DNA of 64,000 nucleotides from an uncultured Bryobacterales bacterium (GTDB taxonomy: Bacteria > Acidobacteriota > Terriglobia > Bryobacterales > UBA6623), in the NCBI GenBank assembly GCA_951813065.1, contig CATOTH010000001.1, forward strand, positions 558,001 through 622,000. The letters run 5' to 3'. Within the stretch, counting starts at the first letter, position 1; each line of letters starts with the position of its first letter. This document shows, one piece after another, positions 27,284 through 36,347 of the stretch. Position numbers and translations under genes: made by a program. Below the pieces are notes generated by a model. The model was given only the letters and a program-made list of their open reading frames with translations, did not search any database and was not told where the DNA came from.

Positions 27284-30200
27284 GTGCTCAGGAACTCGCG
27301 CACCAAAGAGCTTTTTCTCGTGCTCCGCATAAGTGCTCTGGCTGCAGTTGCATCCGTGATCGCTCCGGCCGTGGAGTTTGGCAGGGACGTCCAGCCGCTT
27401 CTGGCGGACCGTTGTTTCGCGTGCCATGGTCCTGACGCAGCCCAGCGCCAAGCCGGGCTGCGACTCGACATCCGGTCGGCAGCCCTGGCCCCCACAGCTT
27501 CGGGTCGAGTTCCCATCCAGCCGGGTGACCCGGACAGCAGCGAGGTACTTAGACGCGCGTCGTCGCCAGACCCGGTTCTGCGGATGCCGCCAGCGTACAT
27601 GGGACACCAGCCGCTGGCCCCCGAAGACTTGGCACTTCTGCGGCGTTGGATCGAAGAGGGTGCCGAATACCAAACCCACTGGGCCTTCGTCCCTCCGGCC
27701 CAGCCGGTCAGCCCCTCGTCATCCACACAGAATTGGCCGCGGGCAGCCCTGGACGCCTTTGTGCTCACCCGTCTGGGTACAGAGCGACTCGCTCCGTCCG
27801 CAGAAGCCACCAATGCCCAGTGGCTCCGCAGGATGATGTTAGACATCAACGGCTTGCCACCCACTCCGGCTGACTTGCAGGCATTCGATGAAGCGGTCCA
27901 GATCCGGGGCGAACGGGCCTACGGGGAAGCGGTGGACAGGGCGTTGTCTTCTCCCCGGTATGGCGAGCGGATGGCGATGGACTGGCTCGATGTCGCGCGC
28001 TACGCCGACACCCACGGATTCAACAATGACTCTGAGCGCTCAATGTGGCGCTGGAGGGATTGGGTGATCGATGCATTCAACCGCAACCAGCCCTACGACA
28101 GGTTCATTGTGGAGCAGCTTGCCGGTGACCTGCTCCCGCAACCGACTCTTGAACAGCGCATCGCCACCGGATTCAATCGAAATCACGTGATCAATTCTGA
28201 AGGCGGCATTATCGACGAGGAATACCGCGTGGAGTACGTGGCCGACAGGGTCCGCACACTGGGAATGGCCTGGCTTGGCTTGACATTCGAGTGCGCGCGG
28301 TGCCACGACCACAAGTTCGATCCGATTTCCCAGAAGGACTACTATCGCCTGTTCGCGTTCTTCGACAACGTACCCGAGATCGGCGAAGCGGGTCGAGTGG
28401 CCAACGCCGTACCAATGATTCCCGCTCCGACTGGCGAGCAACGCAGGCAAATCGCCTCGTTGCAATCGCGGATCGATTCGCTGGAGCCGGCCGAGAGAAT
28501 GGTAGCCGATGCGTGGGAGCCTGCTGCCTCCGACCTGCAAGCTCTCGGCATCCCTGAGTACCCCTCAAATGCCGATTTCTTTTTCGGATGCGAAGAAAGC
28601 GAACACCCTGGCATTGCCGGTCGTGGCTGCCGTGCCCAGGAGATCAAGCGAGAAGACAAGGTCAAGCTCGAAGAGCACGGCGCCTTCACGCTCAGCCTCT
28701 GGCTTCATGCCGATGACCGCCAGCCCGACGCACCGGTCTTCTCGGCGATCAACTACGAACCGGACCCGTCTTCCACCAGTCACGGAAACGGCATCGAACT
28801 CCGCTGGGTCGGTGGCGAAATCGAACTACGCATGAGCAAGCGGTTTCCGTCGTACTCCATGACGGTACGAAGCGAGGGTGCAGGCTTGGAGCCGGGCCAA
28901 TGGAGTCATGTAACAGCGCTGTACGAAGGCTCCGCGGAAAAGAAGTCGATGCGAGCGAAGGCTGCCTGGACACGCCTGTTCATCGATGGACAAGAAGTTG
29001 CCACTCGCATCCTGCATGACGACGCCCAGGCCGGGGCGAGATTTGTCGCGCCGTACCGAATAGGCCAGGACAACAGCCGCTCCGGCCACCGCTTCCTCGG
29101 TCGAGTCGACGAGGTGGCGATCTGGAAGGGTGCGTTGTCCGAAGACGAGATCCACGATGTCTTCGAGGCCGCCGCCGTGCCTTGGGCACGGGATCGCGCA
29201 GGCTTCGAGCTCGAGCGCAGCTGGCTGTACAGAAGCCTCCAGCCTCCCGGGCAGTCCGCAGCCTTGCGCCGCAGCCTTTTCGCGCTAAGGCGGAGTCTGC
29301 CGACCGCGATGGTGATGGAGGAAAGTCCTGAGCGTCGCCAGTCCCGCGTGCTGATTCGTGGCAGATACGACAGCCCGGGCGAGCCTGTCGAGCCCGGTGT
29401 CCCCGAGGCACTGCTGGGGCGTTGGCCGGAGGGAGCGCCAATGGATCGGTTGGGGCTCGCCATGTGGCTCACCGCTCCCAGCCATCCGACCACGGCGAGG
29501 GTGGTCGTGAATCGTTTCTGGCAGCAGCTCTTCGGCGTCGGGCTGGTCAAGACGAGCGGAGACTTTGGTCTGCAGGGCGAGACGCCCAGCCATCCCGATC
29601 TGCTCGATCAGCTGGCGCTGCACTTCATCGAGTCCGGCTGGGATGTCAAACGTCTGCTCCGAACAATCGTGCTGTCGGCAACCTACCGGCAGGACTCCGC
29701 TGTAAGCCCAGATCTCAGGAACCGTGACCCGGAGAACCGGCTCTTGGCAAGAGGCCCTCGGATCCGCCTGCCAGCCGAAGCGATCCGGGACCAGGCACTC
29801 GCAATCGCAGGCCAGTTGAGCGGACGTGTCGGCGGCCACAGCGTCCGCCCTTACCAGCCCGAGGGTCTCTACGACGGGATCGTGGTCGGTGCCTCGTATC
29901 CAGGGACGACCTGGGAGCAAGATGATGGCGAGAACCTCTACCGCCGCAGTCTCTATACCTTCTGGAAGCGAACCCTGCCGCACCCGACGATGACCGTGTT
30001 TGACGCACCCGACCGCGAATTCTGCACCGTGCAGCGGTCGACGACGAACACGCCCTTGCAGGCCCTGACGTTGATGAACGACCCGACGTTCGTCGAGGCC
30101 GCCCGCAAGCTGGCCGAGCGAGTCATCCGCGAGGCCGGGCCCGATCCCGCCGACAGGATCGCGTTCGCCTTCGCGCTCGCAACTGGGCGTCGGCCGGAGG

Positions 30201-30397
30201 CCGAGGAACTGCGCGTCCTGATCGAGTCCTTCGATCGGCTTCGCGATTCCTATTCCGGTGGCGCGGATGACGCCCGGAAACTCTTGAGTGTCGGCGAGTC
30301 CGGCACGGACGGCTCACTGGACCCGGAGGAGTTGGCCGCCTACACGGCCCTGGCGAATCTCATACTGAACTTGGACGAGGTAATCACAAAGGGATGA
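27284..30397 (+). CDS. PSCyt1-DUF1549-LamG-DUF1553 exported cytochrome-type protein
   Basis: The protein has 1037 residues from GTG 27284, with an N-terminal signal (about 10-30). Order of parts: a planctomycete-type cytochrome c domain with a haem site C44-F-A-C47-H48; DUF1549/PSCyt2 (about 145-360, 'RYGERMAMDWLDVARYADTHG' and a second CxxCH in 'FECARCHDHKFDP'); a LamG-like concanavalin-type insert (about 420-630, 'ITLS'-like strands and 'FLGRVDEVAIWKG'); and DUF1553/PSD1 (about 690-1015, 'VVNRFWQQLFGVGLVKTSGDFG', 'FCTVQRSTTNTPLQALTLMND'). It overlaps the DUF1501 gene by ATGA at 30394-30397, so the two are translated together. The family is thought to act in periplasmic degradation of complex organics, but no biochemical reaction is established. 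A second pair lies at 53161-57208. Confidence 0.88.
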   Translation: MLRNSRTKELFLVLRISALAAVASVIAPAVEFGRDVQPLLADRCFACHGPDAAQRQAGLRLDIRSAALAPTASGRVPIQPGDPDSSEVLRRASSPDPVLRMPPAYMGHQPLAPEDLALLRRWIEEGAEYQTHWAFVPPAQPVSPSSSTQNWPRAALDAFVLTRLGTERLAPSAEATNAQWLRRMMLDINGLPPTPADLQAFDEAVQIRGERAYGEAVDRALSSPRYGERMAMDWLDVARYADTHGFNNDSERSMWRWRDWVIDAFNRNQPYDRFIVEQLAGDLLPQPTLEQRIATGFNRNHVINSEGGIIDEEYRVEYVADRVRTLGMAWLGLTFECARCHDHKFDPISQKDYYRLFAFFDNVPEIGEAGRVANAVPMIPAPTGEQRRQIASLQSRIDSLEPAERMVADAWEPAASDLQALGIPEYPSNADFFFGCEESEHPGIAGRGCRAQEIKREDKVKLEEHGAFTLSLWLHADDRQPDAPVFSAINYEPDPSSTSHGNGIELRWVGGEIELRMSKRFPSYSMTVRSEGAGLEPGQWSHVTALYEGSAEKKSMRAKAAWTRLFIDGQEVATRILHDDAQAGARFVAPYRIGQDNSRSGHRFLGRVDEVAIWKGALSEDEIHDVFEAAAVPWARDRAGFELERSWLYRSLQPPGQSAALRRSLFALRRSLPTAMVMEESPERRQSRVLIRGRYDSPGEPVEPGVPEALLGRWPEGAPMDRLGLAMWLTAPSHPTTARVVVNRFWQQLFGVGLVKTSGDFGLQGETPSHPDLLDQLALHFIESGWDVKRLLRTIVLSATYRQDSAVSPDLRNRDPENRLLARGPRIRLPAEAIRDQALAIAGQLSGRVGGHSVRPYQPEGLYDGIVVGASYPGTTWEQDDGENLYRRSLYTFWKRTLPHPTMTVFDAPDREFCTVQRSTTNTPLQALTLMNDPTFVEAARKLAERVIREAGPDPADRIAFAFALATGRRPEAEELRVLIESFDRLRDSYSGGADDARKLLSVGESGTDGSLDPEELAAYTALANLILNLDEVITKG

Positions 30398-31821
30398 ATT
30401 GCAACCACTTCACGCCATACTCGTCCCGCCGCGATCTCCTGGTGCGATCCGGCTACGGACTGGGAGCAGCGTGCTTGCACATGCTCGGCGCCTCAGGCGT
30501 CGCCGCCAAGCCCGCTTTCCCAAACTTCGCGCCGAAGGCGAAACGGATCATCTTTCTCTTCCAGTCCGGCGGCCCGTCCCACGTCGACCTGTTCGACCCC
30601 AAGCCACTGCTTGAGGAGCGTTTCGGCGAGGATATTCCGGACTCGATCTTCGGTGGGCAACGCGTCACGGGGATGGTCGCGCATCAGGCCCGCTTCCAAG
30701 TGATGCCCACGAAGTACAAGTTCGCTCGCCATGGCCAGAGTGGCACGGAGGTCAGCGATCTGCTGCCGCACATTGCAAAGATCGTTGACGACATCTGCCT
30801 GATCCGCACGGCGCACACAGAAGCCATCAACCACGATCCCGCGATTACGTTCTTCCAGACGGGCAGCCAATTGCCCGGCCGGCCAAGCATGGGCTCCTGG
30901 GTCGATTACGGCTTGGGTACCGCGAACGAGGACCTCCCGGCGTTCGTTGTCTTGCACTCGGTGGCCAGTGAGGGTCCGGGTGGCCAGGGCTTGCTGGCGC
31001 GCCTCTGGGGCGCGGGGTTCCTGCCGAGTCGACATCAAGGCGTGCAGTTCCGCAGCCACGGCGATCCAGTGCTGTACTTGAGCGATCCTCCGGGCATGAC
31101 CCGCGAGAGGCGGCGCGCCGTGCTCGACGGCGCGGCGGCCCTCAACAAGCTCCACTATCGGAGGGTGGGCGACCCGGAGATCGAAACCCGGATCGAGCAG
31201 TACGAGATGGCCTATCGCATGCAGGCCAGCGTGCCAGAACTCATGGACGTCTCGTCCGAACCCGAATCCGTCTACGAACTCTACGGCCCGGACTCCCGCA
31301 AGCCCGGCACATTCGCTGGCAATTGCCTGCTCGCACGCCGCCTGGCGGAACGGGATGTCCGCTTCGTCCAGCTCTACCACCGTGGGTGGGATCATCACGG
31401 CGAACTGCCCAAACGCTTGCCTGTATCTGCCCGCGATACGGATCAACCCTCGGCAGCGCTGGTTCGTGATCTCAGGCAGCGAGGCCTGCTAGATGACACG
31501 CTTGTCGTTTGGGCTGGCGAGTTCGGACGCACTCCGTACGCACAAGGGGCCCCGAAACCTGACGATTATGGGCGCGACCATCACGGTCGGTGCTTTTCGC
31601 TATGGATGGCCGGGGCTGGCATCAAGCCCGGTCATGTGCACGGCACCACGGATGAGTACGGCTTCAACATCATCGAGGGCGCTGTCAGTATTTACGATAT
31701 CCAGGCTACGATTCTGCACCTGCTGGGTATCGATCACGAAAAGCTGGTCTACCGATTCCAGGGGCGCAGGTTCCGCTTGACCGACACGGAAGGGCATGTA
31801 ATCCGCGAGATCCTGACCTGA
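30394..31821 (+). CDS. DUF1501 domain-containing protein, Tat-exported
   Basis: The 475-residue partner of the preceding cytochrome-type protein starts inside its stop codon (ATGA). The N-terminus has a twin-arginine motif (SSRRDLLVRSGYG, about 10-22). The body shows the DUF1501 pattern, related to the alkaline phosphatase/sulfatase fold: 'IIFLFQSGGPSHVDLFDPKP', 'HTEAINHDPAITFFQTGSQ', 'LGSWVDYGLG'-like 'MGSWVDYGLGTANEDLP', 'VVWAGEFGRTPYAQG', 'DHHGRCFSLWMAGAGIKPG' and 'ILHLLGIDHEKLVYRFQGR'. His and Asp residues in these blocks probably bind metal. The substrate is unknown. Tat export together with a haem-binding partner suggests a complex in the periplasm. Confidence 0.9.
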   Translation: MNCNHFTPYSSRRDLLVRSGYGLGAACLHMLGASGVAAKPAFPNFAPKAKRIIFLFQSGGPSHVDLFDPKPLLEERFGEDIPDSIFGGQRVTGMVAHQARFQVMPTKYKFARHGQSGTEVSDLLPHIAKIVDDICLIRTAHTEAINHDPAITFFQTGSQLPGRPSMGSWVDYGLGTANEDLPAFVVLHSVASEGPGGQGLLARLWGAGFLPSRHQGVQFRSHGDPVLYLSDPPGMTRERRRAVLDGAAALNKLHYRRVGDPEIETRIEQYEMAYRMQASVPELMDVSSEPESVYELYGPDSRKPGTFAGNCLLARRLAERDVRFVQLYHRGWDHHGELPKRLPVSARDTDQPSAALVRDLRQRGLLDDTLVVWAGEFGRTPYAQGAPKPDDYGRDHHGRCFSLWMAGAGIKPGHVHGTTDEYGFNIIEGAVSIYDIQATILHLLGIDHEKLVYRFQGRRFRLTDTEGHVIREILT

Positions 31822-32014
31822 AGGCCAGCGTCTGGTACAGACCACGGCATCATTCAGCCAGACGGATCCAGTTGTTGGCCGTCTCGTTCCTGCCAACTGC
31901 TGGGGCCGGCACACAAAATCGAACTGCTTGCCATGGATTTCAGTTGGAGTCCGAAACTTTCTCCGGTTTCCTGTGTTCTTCAACTTGGCGGCTCGATCCG
32001 CATTGCAGCTCGAC

Positions 32015-32021
32015 AGGGAGG
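32015..32021 (+). promoter_or_regulatory. Ribosome-binding site deciding the DUF4097 gene start
   Basis: AGGGAGG lies seven bases before ATG 32029. The earlier in-frame ATG at 31933 has nothing comparable, so the shorter start is preferred. Confidence 0.7.
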
Positions 32022-32028
32022 ATTCGCT

Positions 32029-32985
32029 ATGGCCACACCGCAAATGATCAGTGCACGATTGACCGAGGTCAGCGACGACGCTTGCGCACACCCGTCGTCG
32101 CACCGGAATCCGGTGGGCCGTCAGATTGCGAGGCTGTTCAGTCGTCGAGAGGAGCCCAGACTTGACCGACCAAGGCGCAATCGCAAGATACCGGCTGCCG
32201 CTGTCACAGCACTCCTGGCCCCAGCCATGCTGGGCTGCGTCCCGTCAGGGCTTCAGGCCGATGGCTGTCGCTACGAGGCGAAACGCAATGCCACCTTACC
32301 CATCGAAGGTGCGACTCGTGCCAGGATCGTCTCCGGGGCGGGCGAACTGGAAATCCAAGGCTATCCCGACCTCTACGAGATCCGCATTCGCGGCAGGGCG
32401 TGCGCTTCTGATCGGGAAACTCTGGACCGAATCCAATTGGAGACCGGGCGCGATGGCGACGAGCTCTCGATTGAAGCGAAGCAACCAAGTGTCGGACGGC
32501 AGTTCTATGTGACGCTGTTCAACAGGAAACTGTCATCCGGATCAGCTTTCCTGGACTTGGAGATCGACGTCCCAGCTTCCCTGGCACTTGACGTCACTGA
32601 CGGCGCCGGAAGCGTTGCGATTCGAGACAGTGGGCCTGTGCGCCTGAAAGATGGCTCGAACAGCATCAGAATCGAGAACGCTGCCGGAGACGTATCGGTT
32701 CAGGACGGGTCGGGAAGCGTCGAACTCCGCCATATCAAGGGAGACCTCGAAGTGAAGGATGGATCCGGCAGTATCTCGATAGCGGATGTTGCCGGCAGCG
32801 TCAGAGTCCAGGATGGATCGGGAAGCATCGAGACTCAGCGCGTGGCACGGGAGGTAGTCGTTACGAGCGACAGCTCCGGCAGCATCTCGGTGAGGCAAGT
32901 CGGAGGGGACTTCACTGTCGAGCGCGATGGCAGCGGGTCGGTTCACTACAAGGACGTTCGCGGACGAGTCTCCGTACCCGAATGA
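32029..32985 (+). CDS. DUF4097-like beta-solenoid protein
   Basis: The 318-residue protein starts at ATG 32029 behind a strong AGGGAGG. It has a basic, Arg-rich first 54 residues, then a short hydrophobic stretch (about 55-70, 'AAAVTALLAPAMLGC') that might be a signal anchor or an atypical lipobox. Residues about 80-185 are beta-rich ('ATRARIVSGAGELEIQGYPD'). From about 188 to the end, a 17-19-residue repeat with the core D-G-S-G-S followed by alternating hydrophobics runs about seven times. This is the pattern of the putative-adhesin DUF4097/DUF2807 right-handed solenoid. Such proteins are usually envelope-exposed or tied to envelope-stress sensing. It is not clearly in an operon: the gap to the DUF1501 gene is 207 nt. 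Confidence 0.72.
   Translation: MATPQMISARLTEVSDDACAHPSSHRNPVGRQIARLFSRREEPRLDRPRRNRKIPAAAVTALLAPAMLGCVPSGLQADGCRYEAKRNATLPIEGATRARIVSGAGELEIQGYPDLYEIRIRGRACASDRETLDRIQLETGRDGDELSIEAKQPSVGRQFYVTLFNRKLSSGSAFLDLEIDVPASLALDVTDGAGSVAIRDSGPVRLKDGSNSIRIENAAGDVSVQDGSGSVELRHIKGDLEVKDGSGSISIADVAGSVRVQDGSGSIETQRVAREVVVTSDSSGSISVRQVGGDFTVERDGSGSVHYKDVRGRVSVPE
32605..32955 (+). repeat. In-gene repeat encoding about seven D-G-S-G-S solenoid turns
   Basis: The coding repeat has a 51-57-base period. Turn cores seen in order are GAGS, GSNS, GSGS, GSGS, GSGS, SSGS and GSGS, spaced 17, 18, 18, 18, 19 and 19 residues. At DNA level the units share GATGGATC(C/G)GG-type cores but have diverged, so recent slippage is unlikely. 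Confidence 0.8.
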
Positions 32986-33129
32986 GCACTCGCAGGTCCT
33001 CCATCCACGACAGGCTTGATGGCGGGTACCAGCCGCCGCAATCAAGCCGGGCCTGACAGGACGGTGAAGCATCGGCGCCCGAGTTGCCCCCCGGTCCCGG
33101 TGCGAGCCTCCCCGATACAATCGGTGATC

Positions 33130-34089
33130 ATGCCGCGCGTACCGACAGTCCAGGCCGGCACGCACTCCTACGAAGTGCACCACGATTGGGGTGCGCTGCC
33201 CGCAAGCATCCGCTACGGCAACTGCCACGGAGTCCAAGTCGACTCCCAAGGGTTCGTGTATGTCCACCACACGGTTCACGAAGCTTCGCCAAGCGATCAT
33301 TCCGTCGTGGTCTTCGACCCGCAAGGAAGCTTCGTGACGTCTTGGGGCGGGGCCTACGCTGGCGGCGCGCATGGATTCCGTCTTACCCGCGAGGGGTCCG
33401 ACGAATTCCTCTATTTCTGCGATATCCGCCGAGGCATCGCACAGAAGACTGACCTGCACGGAAACGTGCACCTGACTCTGGGCTACCCAACCGAATCCCC
33501 GGCCTATGGCGTCAGGGACGGACGGCTCGCCCCGTCCTGGAAACCCACCAATCTCGCCGTGTCTCGGAATGGCGACATTTACATCGCCGACGGTTACGGG
33601 TCGAGCTACGTAGTCCGCTATGACAGCAACGGGCACTACATCGATACGTTCGGCGGCGGCCGGAGCGACGCCGTCAATGATCTGCACTGTCCGCACGGAA
33701 TCGAGATCGACGACCGATCCGGAGTGGAGGAAGTCCTGGTCGCGGATCGTTCGAACCATCGATTGCACTACTTCGATCTCGCCGGCAACCATTTGCGCCT
33801 CGTCACGGGGGTCGATTTACCCTGCCACTTCGACATCTACCGCGACGGCACTTTGCTCATCCCGGATCTTGCGGCCCGCGTTTCCCTGCTGGATGGGAAC
33901 AACAACCTGATCGGCCATTTAGGCACTGGTCCCAGCGACTACAGGGAACGTAGATTGCTCAGCCGGAACCACTTCCCTGACGGCCAGTTCGTGTGCCCGC
34001 ATGGGGCTTGCTTCGACCACGAAGGCAACGTTTTCGTGGTGGAGTGGGTCGAGGTTGGCCGCGTCACGTTCCTGAAGCGAATCCTGTAG
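33130..34089 (+). CDS. NHL-repeat beta-propeller protein
   Basis: From ATG 33130 the protein has 319 residues. The open frame reaches back to 33016 without a better start. No signal peptide is visible with this start, so it may be cytoplasmic. NHL-type blades are evident: 'CHGVQVDSQGFVYVHHTVH', 'NLAVSRNGDIYIADGYGSSYV', 'CPHGIEIDDRSGVEEVLVADR' and 'CPHGACFDHEGNVFVVEWVE'. The 'PHG' and 'VADR' motifs resemble peptidyl-alpha-hydroxyglycine lyase-like proteins, but catalytic assignment is not possible. The acyl-CoA synthetase gene starts three bases after its stop, so the two are almost certainly cotranscribed and translationally coupled. Confidence 0.82.
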   Translation: MPRVPTVQAGTHSYEVHHDWGALPASIRYGNCHGVQVDSQGFVYVHHTVHEASPSDHSVVVFDPQGSFVTSWGGAYAGGAHGFRLTREGSDEFLYFCDIRRGIAQKTDLHGNVHLTLGYPTESPAYGVRDGRLAPSWKPTNLAVSRNGDIYIADGYGSSYVVRYDSNGHYIDTFGGGRSDAVNDLHCPHGIEIDDRSGVEEVLVADRSNHRLHYFDLAGNHLRLVTGVDLPCHFDIYRDGTLLIPDLAARVSLLDGNNNLIGHLGTGPSDYRERRLLSRNHFPDGQFVCPHGACFDHEGNVFVVEWVEVGRVTFLKRIL

Positions 34090-34092
34090 AGA

Positions 34093-35628
34093 ATGACAAT
34101 TCGACCTCATCGACTCACACTCGAGGAAATTGCTTCCCCAGAGTCTACGATCCCGTCCATCGTCCGCGAGGCCGCCAACGCTTACGGCGACAAGCCGTTC
34201 ATCGTCGACGGTGCGGGGCGGATCCTGACATTCGCCGAGAACTGGCGGCGTGCCAACCGCTTCGCAAACGCGCTGCTCGCCGCTGGGATCGGCAAGGGCA
34301 CGGTTGTCGGCCTGTTCAGCCCCAATTCCTTTGATTTCGTCACGGCGGGTTACGGGATCCTGGCGAGCGGGGCGGTCTTCACTCCCTTCAATTCAAGCTA
34401 CAAGCAGCGTGAACTCATCCACCAGATCTGCAATTCGGGGGCGTCAGTCGTCTTCGCCGCGCGAAGCCTGATGCCGCGACTGCTGGAGTGCCGGGACCGG
34501 ATTCAAGGCTGCCGCCTGGTTGAACTGGAGCCGGGTTTCTGGGAGTCCGCACCGGCAACCAGCCCGAATGTGGAGATCGATCGCGACCGCGACCTGGCCT
34601 TCCTGCCGTACTCGAGCGGAACGACTGGTTTCTCCAAGGGCATTGAACTCACGCAATCAAATCTCGTTGCCGCCGTCCGGCAACTGCTTTTCTCCCAGCA
34701 CGGAATGCACGACCCGGAGAGCCAGAGCTATGTATTCTTGCCGCTGTACCACATCTACGGCTTCAACGTTGTGATGAACGTCGTGCTGGCCGGAGGCAAC
34801 ACCCTTCACCTGCGGGCTTGGTTCGACATGGACGATTGCCTCGACACAATCGAGCGCGAGGGGATCGGAAACTTGCCGCTGGTACCTCCGGTGCTGCTCA
34901 ACATGCTCTCACGCGATGATCTGGGTCGACGTGATCTATCCTCGCTCCGTTGGATCAATATCGGCGCCGCCCCGGTACCCGTGCCCGCGGTCCATCGCTT
35001 CGTCGAGATCACCGGCGTCACGGTCCGCCAGGGATACGGCATGACCGAAACATCTGGCATCGCGACGGTCAACCCGCCCGAGGCTCCATGGGACGTCGCG
35101 GAAACCGCCGGGATACCGGTCATGGGCATGGATGCCGCTATTTTCGATCTCGAATCCGGGAACCGCGAGTTACCGGCGGGGGAAACCGGCGAGTTGGCGT
35201 TACGCGGACCGGGCATCATGCGGGGCTATCATTCAGCCCCGGAAGAGAACGCCATCGCCTTGCGGAATGGCTGGTTCTACACGGGTGACATCGGCCACAT
35301 TGACGGCAACGGCCGCGTGCACCTGGTCGACCGCAAGCGCGAGATGATCAAGTACAAGGGCTTCCAGGTACTTCCAGCCGAGCTCGAGTCCGTCATCCTG
35401 GAGCTTGCCGAAGTCCGCGATGTCGCGGTCATTGGAGTACGCGATTCGCACGGCGCCGAGAGCCCCAAGGCTTTTGTTGCGCTGCACCCAAACCGCCAGC
35501 TCACGGCCGAGCGGATCCAAGCGCACGTCAAGTCCCAGGTCGCCGGATACAAGCAGGTGCGTGCGGTTGAATTCATTGACACAATCCCGCGATCACCGGC
35601 GGGCAAGATCCTGCGCCGGCTGCTGTGA
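34093..35628 (+). CDS. AMP-binding acyl-CoA synthetase (class I adenylate-forming)
   Basis: The 511-residue enzyme activates a carboxylic acid as its adenylate and transfers it to CoA. Motifs are complete: A3 'LPYSSGTTGFSKGIELT' (171-187), A5 'GYGMTETSG', A7 'GWFYTGDIGH', A8 'LVDRKREMIKYKGFQV' and the final A10 Lys in 'PRSPAGKILRRLL' (about K506). Overall it resembles 4-coumarate-CoA ligase and long-chain fatty-acid CoA ligases. The acid-binding pocket cannot be read with confidence. It follows the NHL gene by three bases. The region after its stop is accessory, with a phage-type island beginning near 35.7 kb. Confidence 0.92.
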   Translation: MTIRPHRLTLEEIASPESTIPSIVREAANAYGDKPFIVDGAGRILTFAENWRRANRFANALLAAGIGKGTVVGLFSPNSFDFVTAGYGILASGAVFTPFNSSYKQRELIHQICNSGASVVFAARSLMPRLLECRDRIQGCRLVELEPGFWESAPATSPNVEIDRDRDLAFLPYSSGTTGFSKGIELTQSNLVAAVRQLLFSQHGMHDPESQSYVFLPLYHIYGFNVVMNVVLAGGNTLHLRAWFDMDDCLDTIEREGIGNLPLVPPVLLNMLSRDDLGRRDLSSLRWINIGAAPVPVPAVHRFVEITGVTVRQGYGMTETSGIATVNPPEAPWDVAETAGIPVMGMDAAIFDLESGNRELPAGETGELALRGPGIMRGYHSAPEENAIALRNGWFYTGDIGHIDGNGRVHLVDRKREMIKYKGFQVLPAELESVILELAEVRDVAVIGVRDSHGAESPKAFVALHPNRQLTAERIQAHVKSQVAGYKQVRAVEFIDTIPRSPAGKILRRLL

Positions 35629-35730
35629 CCGCAGCGGCAACCGTTCGGTTCGGCATTTGTTCACAAGGCGAAACGCCGGTCTAGGTTGTTGCGCGGTCAG
35701 TCCGGTTGTTACTGCTTGCTGGCGAACCAG

Positions 35731-36258
35731 TCAGCAAGACGCGGGCTGTTGCAGTCTCGCCTGTCTCTTGAGCAGTGCTTCCCGAAGGGGAATGCGCAGG
35801 ACCGGGAGGGCTCGGTCGCGATCAATTCCGAACTCGTAAATGGCCATGTTCATCTTGTCTTGGACAGTCCCTTGGTGCTGGAAGCCCGAGTCTATGTAGC
35901 CTTCGCAGAACGCTTCGATCTGGAATGGCTCCATACCGACTAGGGTCTCGTCATCTAGGAGTGACTCGGCCTCTTGGGAGGCCCACTCCCAGACTTCGAT
36001 GCGATTCGCGATTTTCTCCCCGAACTCGGTTAGCTGCGTAGGGCTCTTGCCAACTGCCGTGGGCATCGGCAGTGCTTGGAAGATGTTCTTGATGTCGTCT
36101 CGGATTTCTTCCATCATCGACTTCAGATAGGGCAGATCGCTGTCTACCTTGCCCTTCCATACGGCGGCCTTCCACAAGAGTCCCAAAACCGCAAGGACTG
36201 CAATGACAATCACAGGTGTTTCGAGCCAGCTATCAAGCATCTGTGGATTCTCTAACAT
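35731..36258 (-). CDS. Small single-pass membrane protein of unknown function
   Basis: ATG 36258 gives 175 residues; ATG 36240 is an alternative, and the frame is open to 36414. A single helix lies near residues 12-32 ('TPVIVIAVLAVLGLLWKAAVW'). It is followed by a soluble part starting 'DSDLPYLKSMMEEIRDDIKNIFQALP', then 'SPTQLTEFGEKIANRIEVWEWA' and 'MEPFQIEAFCEGYI'. Similar helix-plus-'SPxxLTxFG' proteins of unknown function occur in accessory regions of many bacteria; this is from memory and not checked. No enzyme motif is seen. It is the last gene of the accessory island and lies tail to tail with the acyl-CoA synthetase gene. Confidence 0.6.
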   Translation of the reverse strand: MLENPQMLDSWLETPVIVIAVLAVLGLLWKAAVWKGKVDSDLPYLKSMMEEIRDDIKNIFQALPMPTAVGKSPTQLTEFGEKIANRIEVWEWASQEAESLLDDETLVGMEPFQIEAFCEGYIDSGFQHQGTVQDKMNMAIYEFGIDRDRALPVLRIPLREALLKRQARLQQPASC

Positions 36259-36347
36259 CGGATATTGAAGGATCGATTGTTGGCAAGTCAAGCCCTTCCA
36301 GATTTGATTATGAATCAATAAGCACCACGCTGCGATACCCCGGTGAA

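Noticed and set aside
32542..33792. 416-codon minus-strand frame with repetitive protein
   Set aside because: Its repeats are the mirror of the D-G-S-G-S coding repeat and of the NHL gene on the plus strand.
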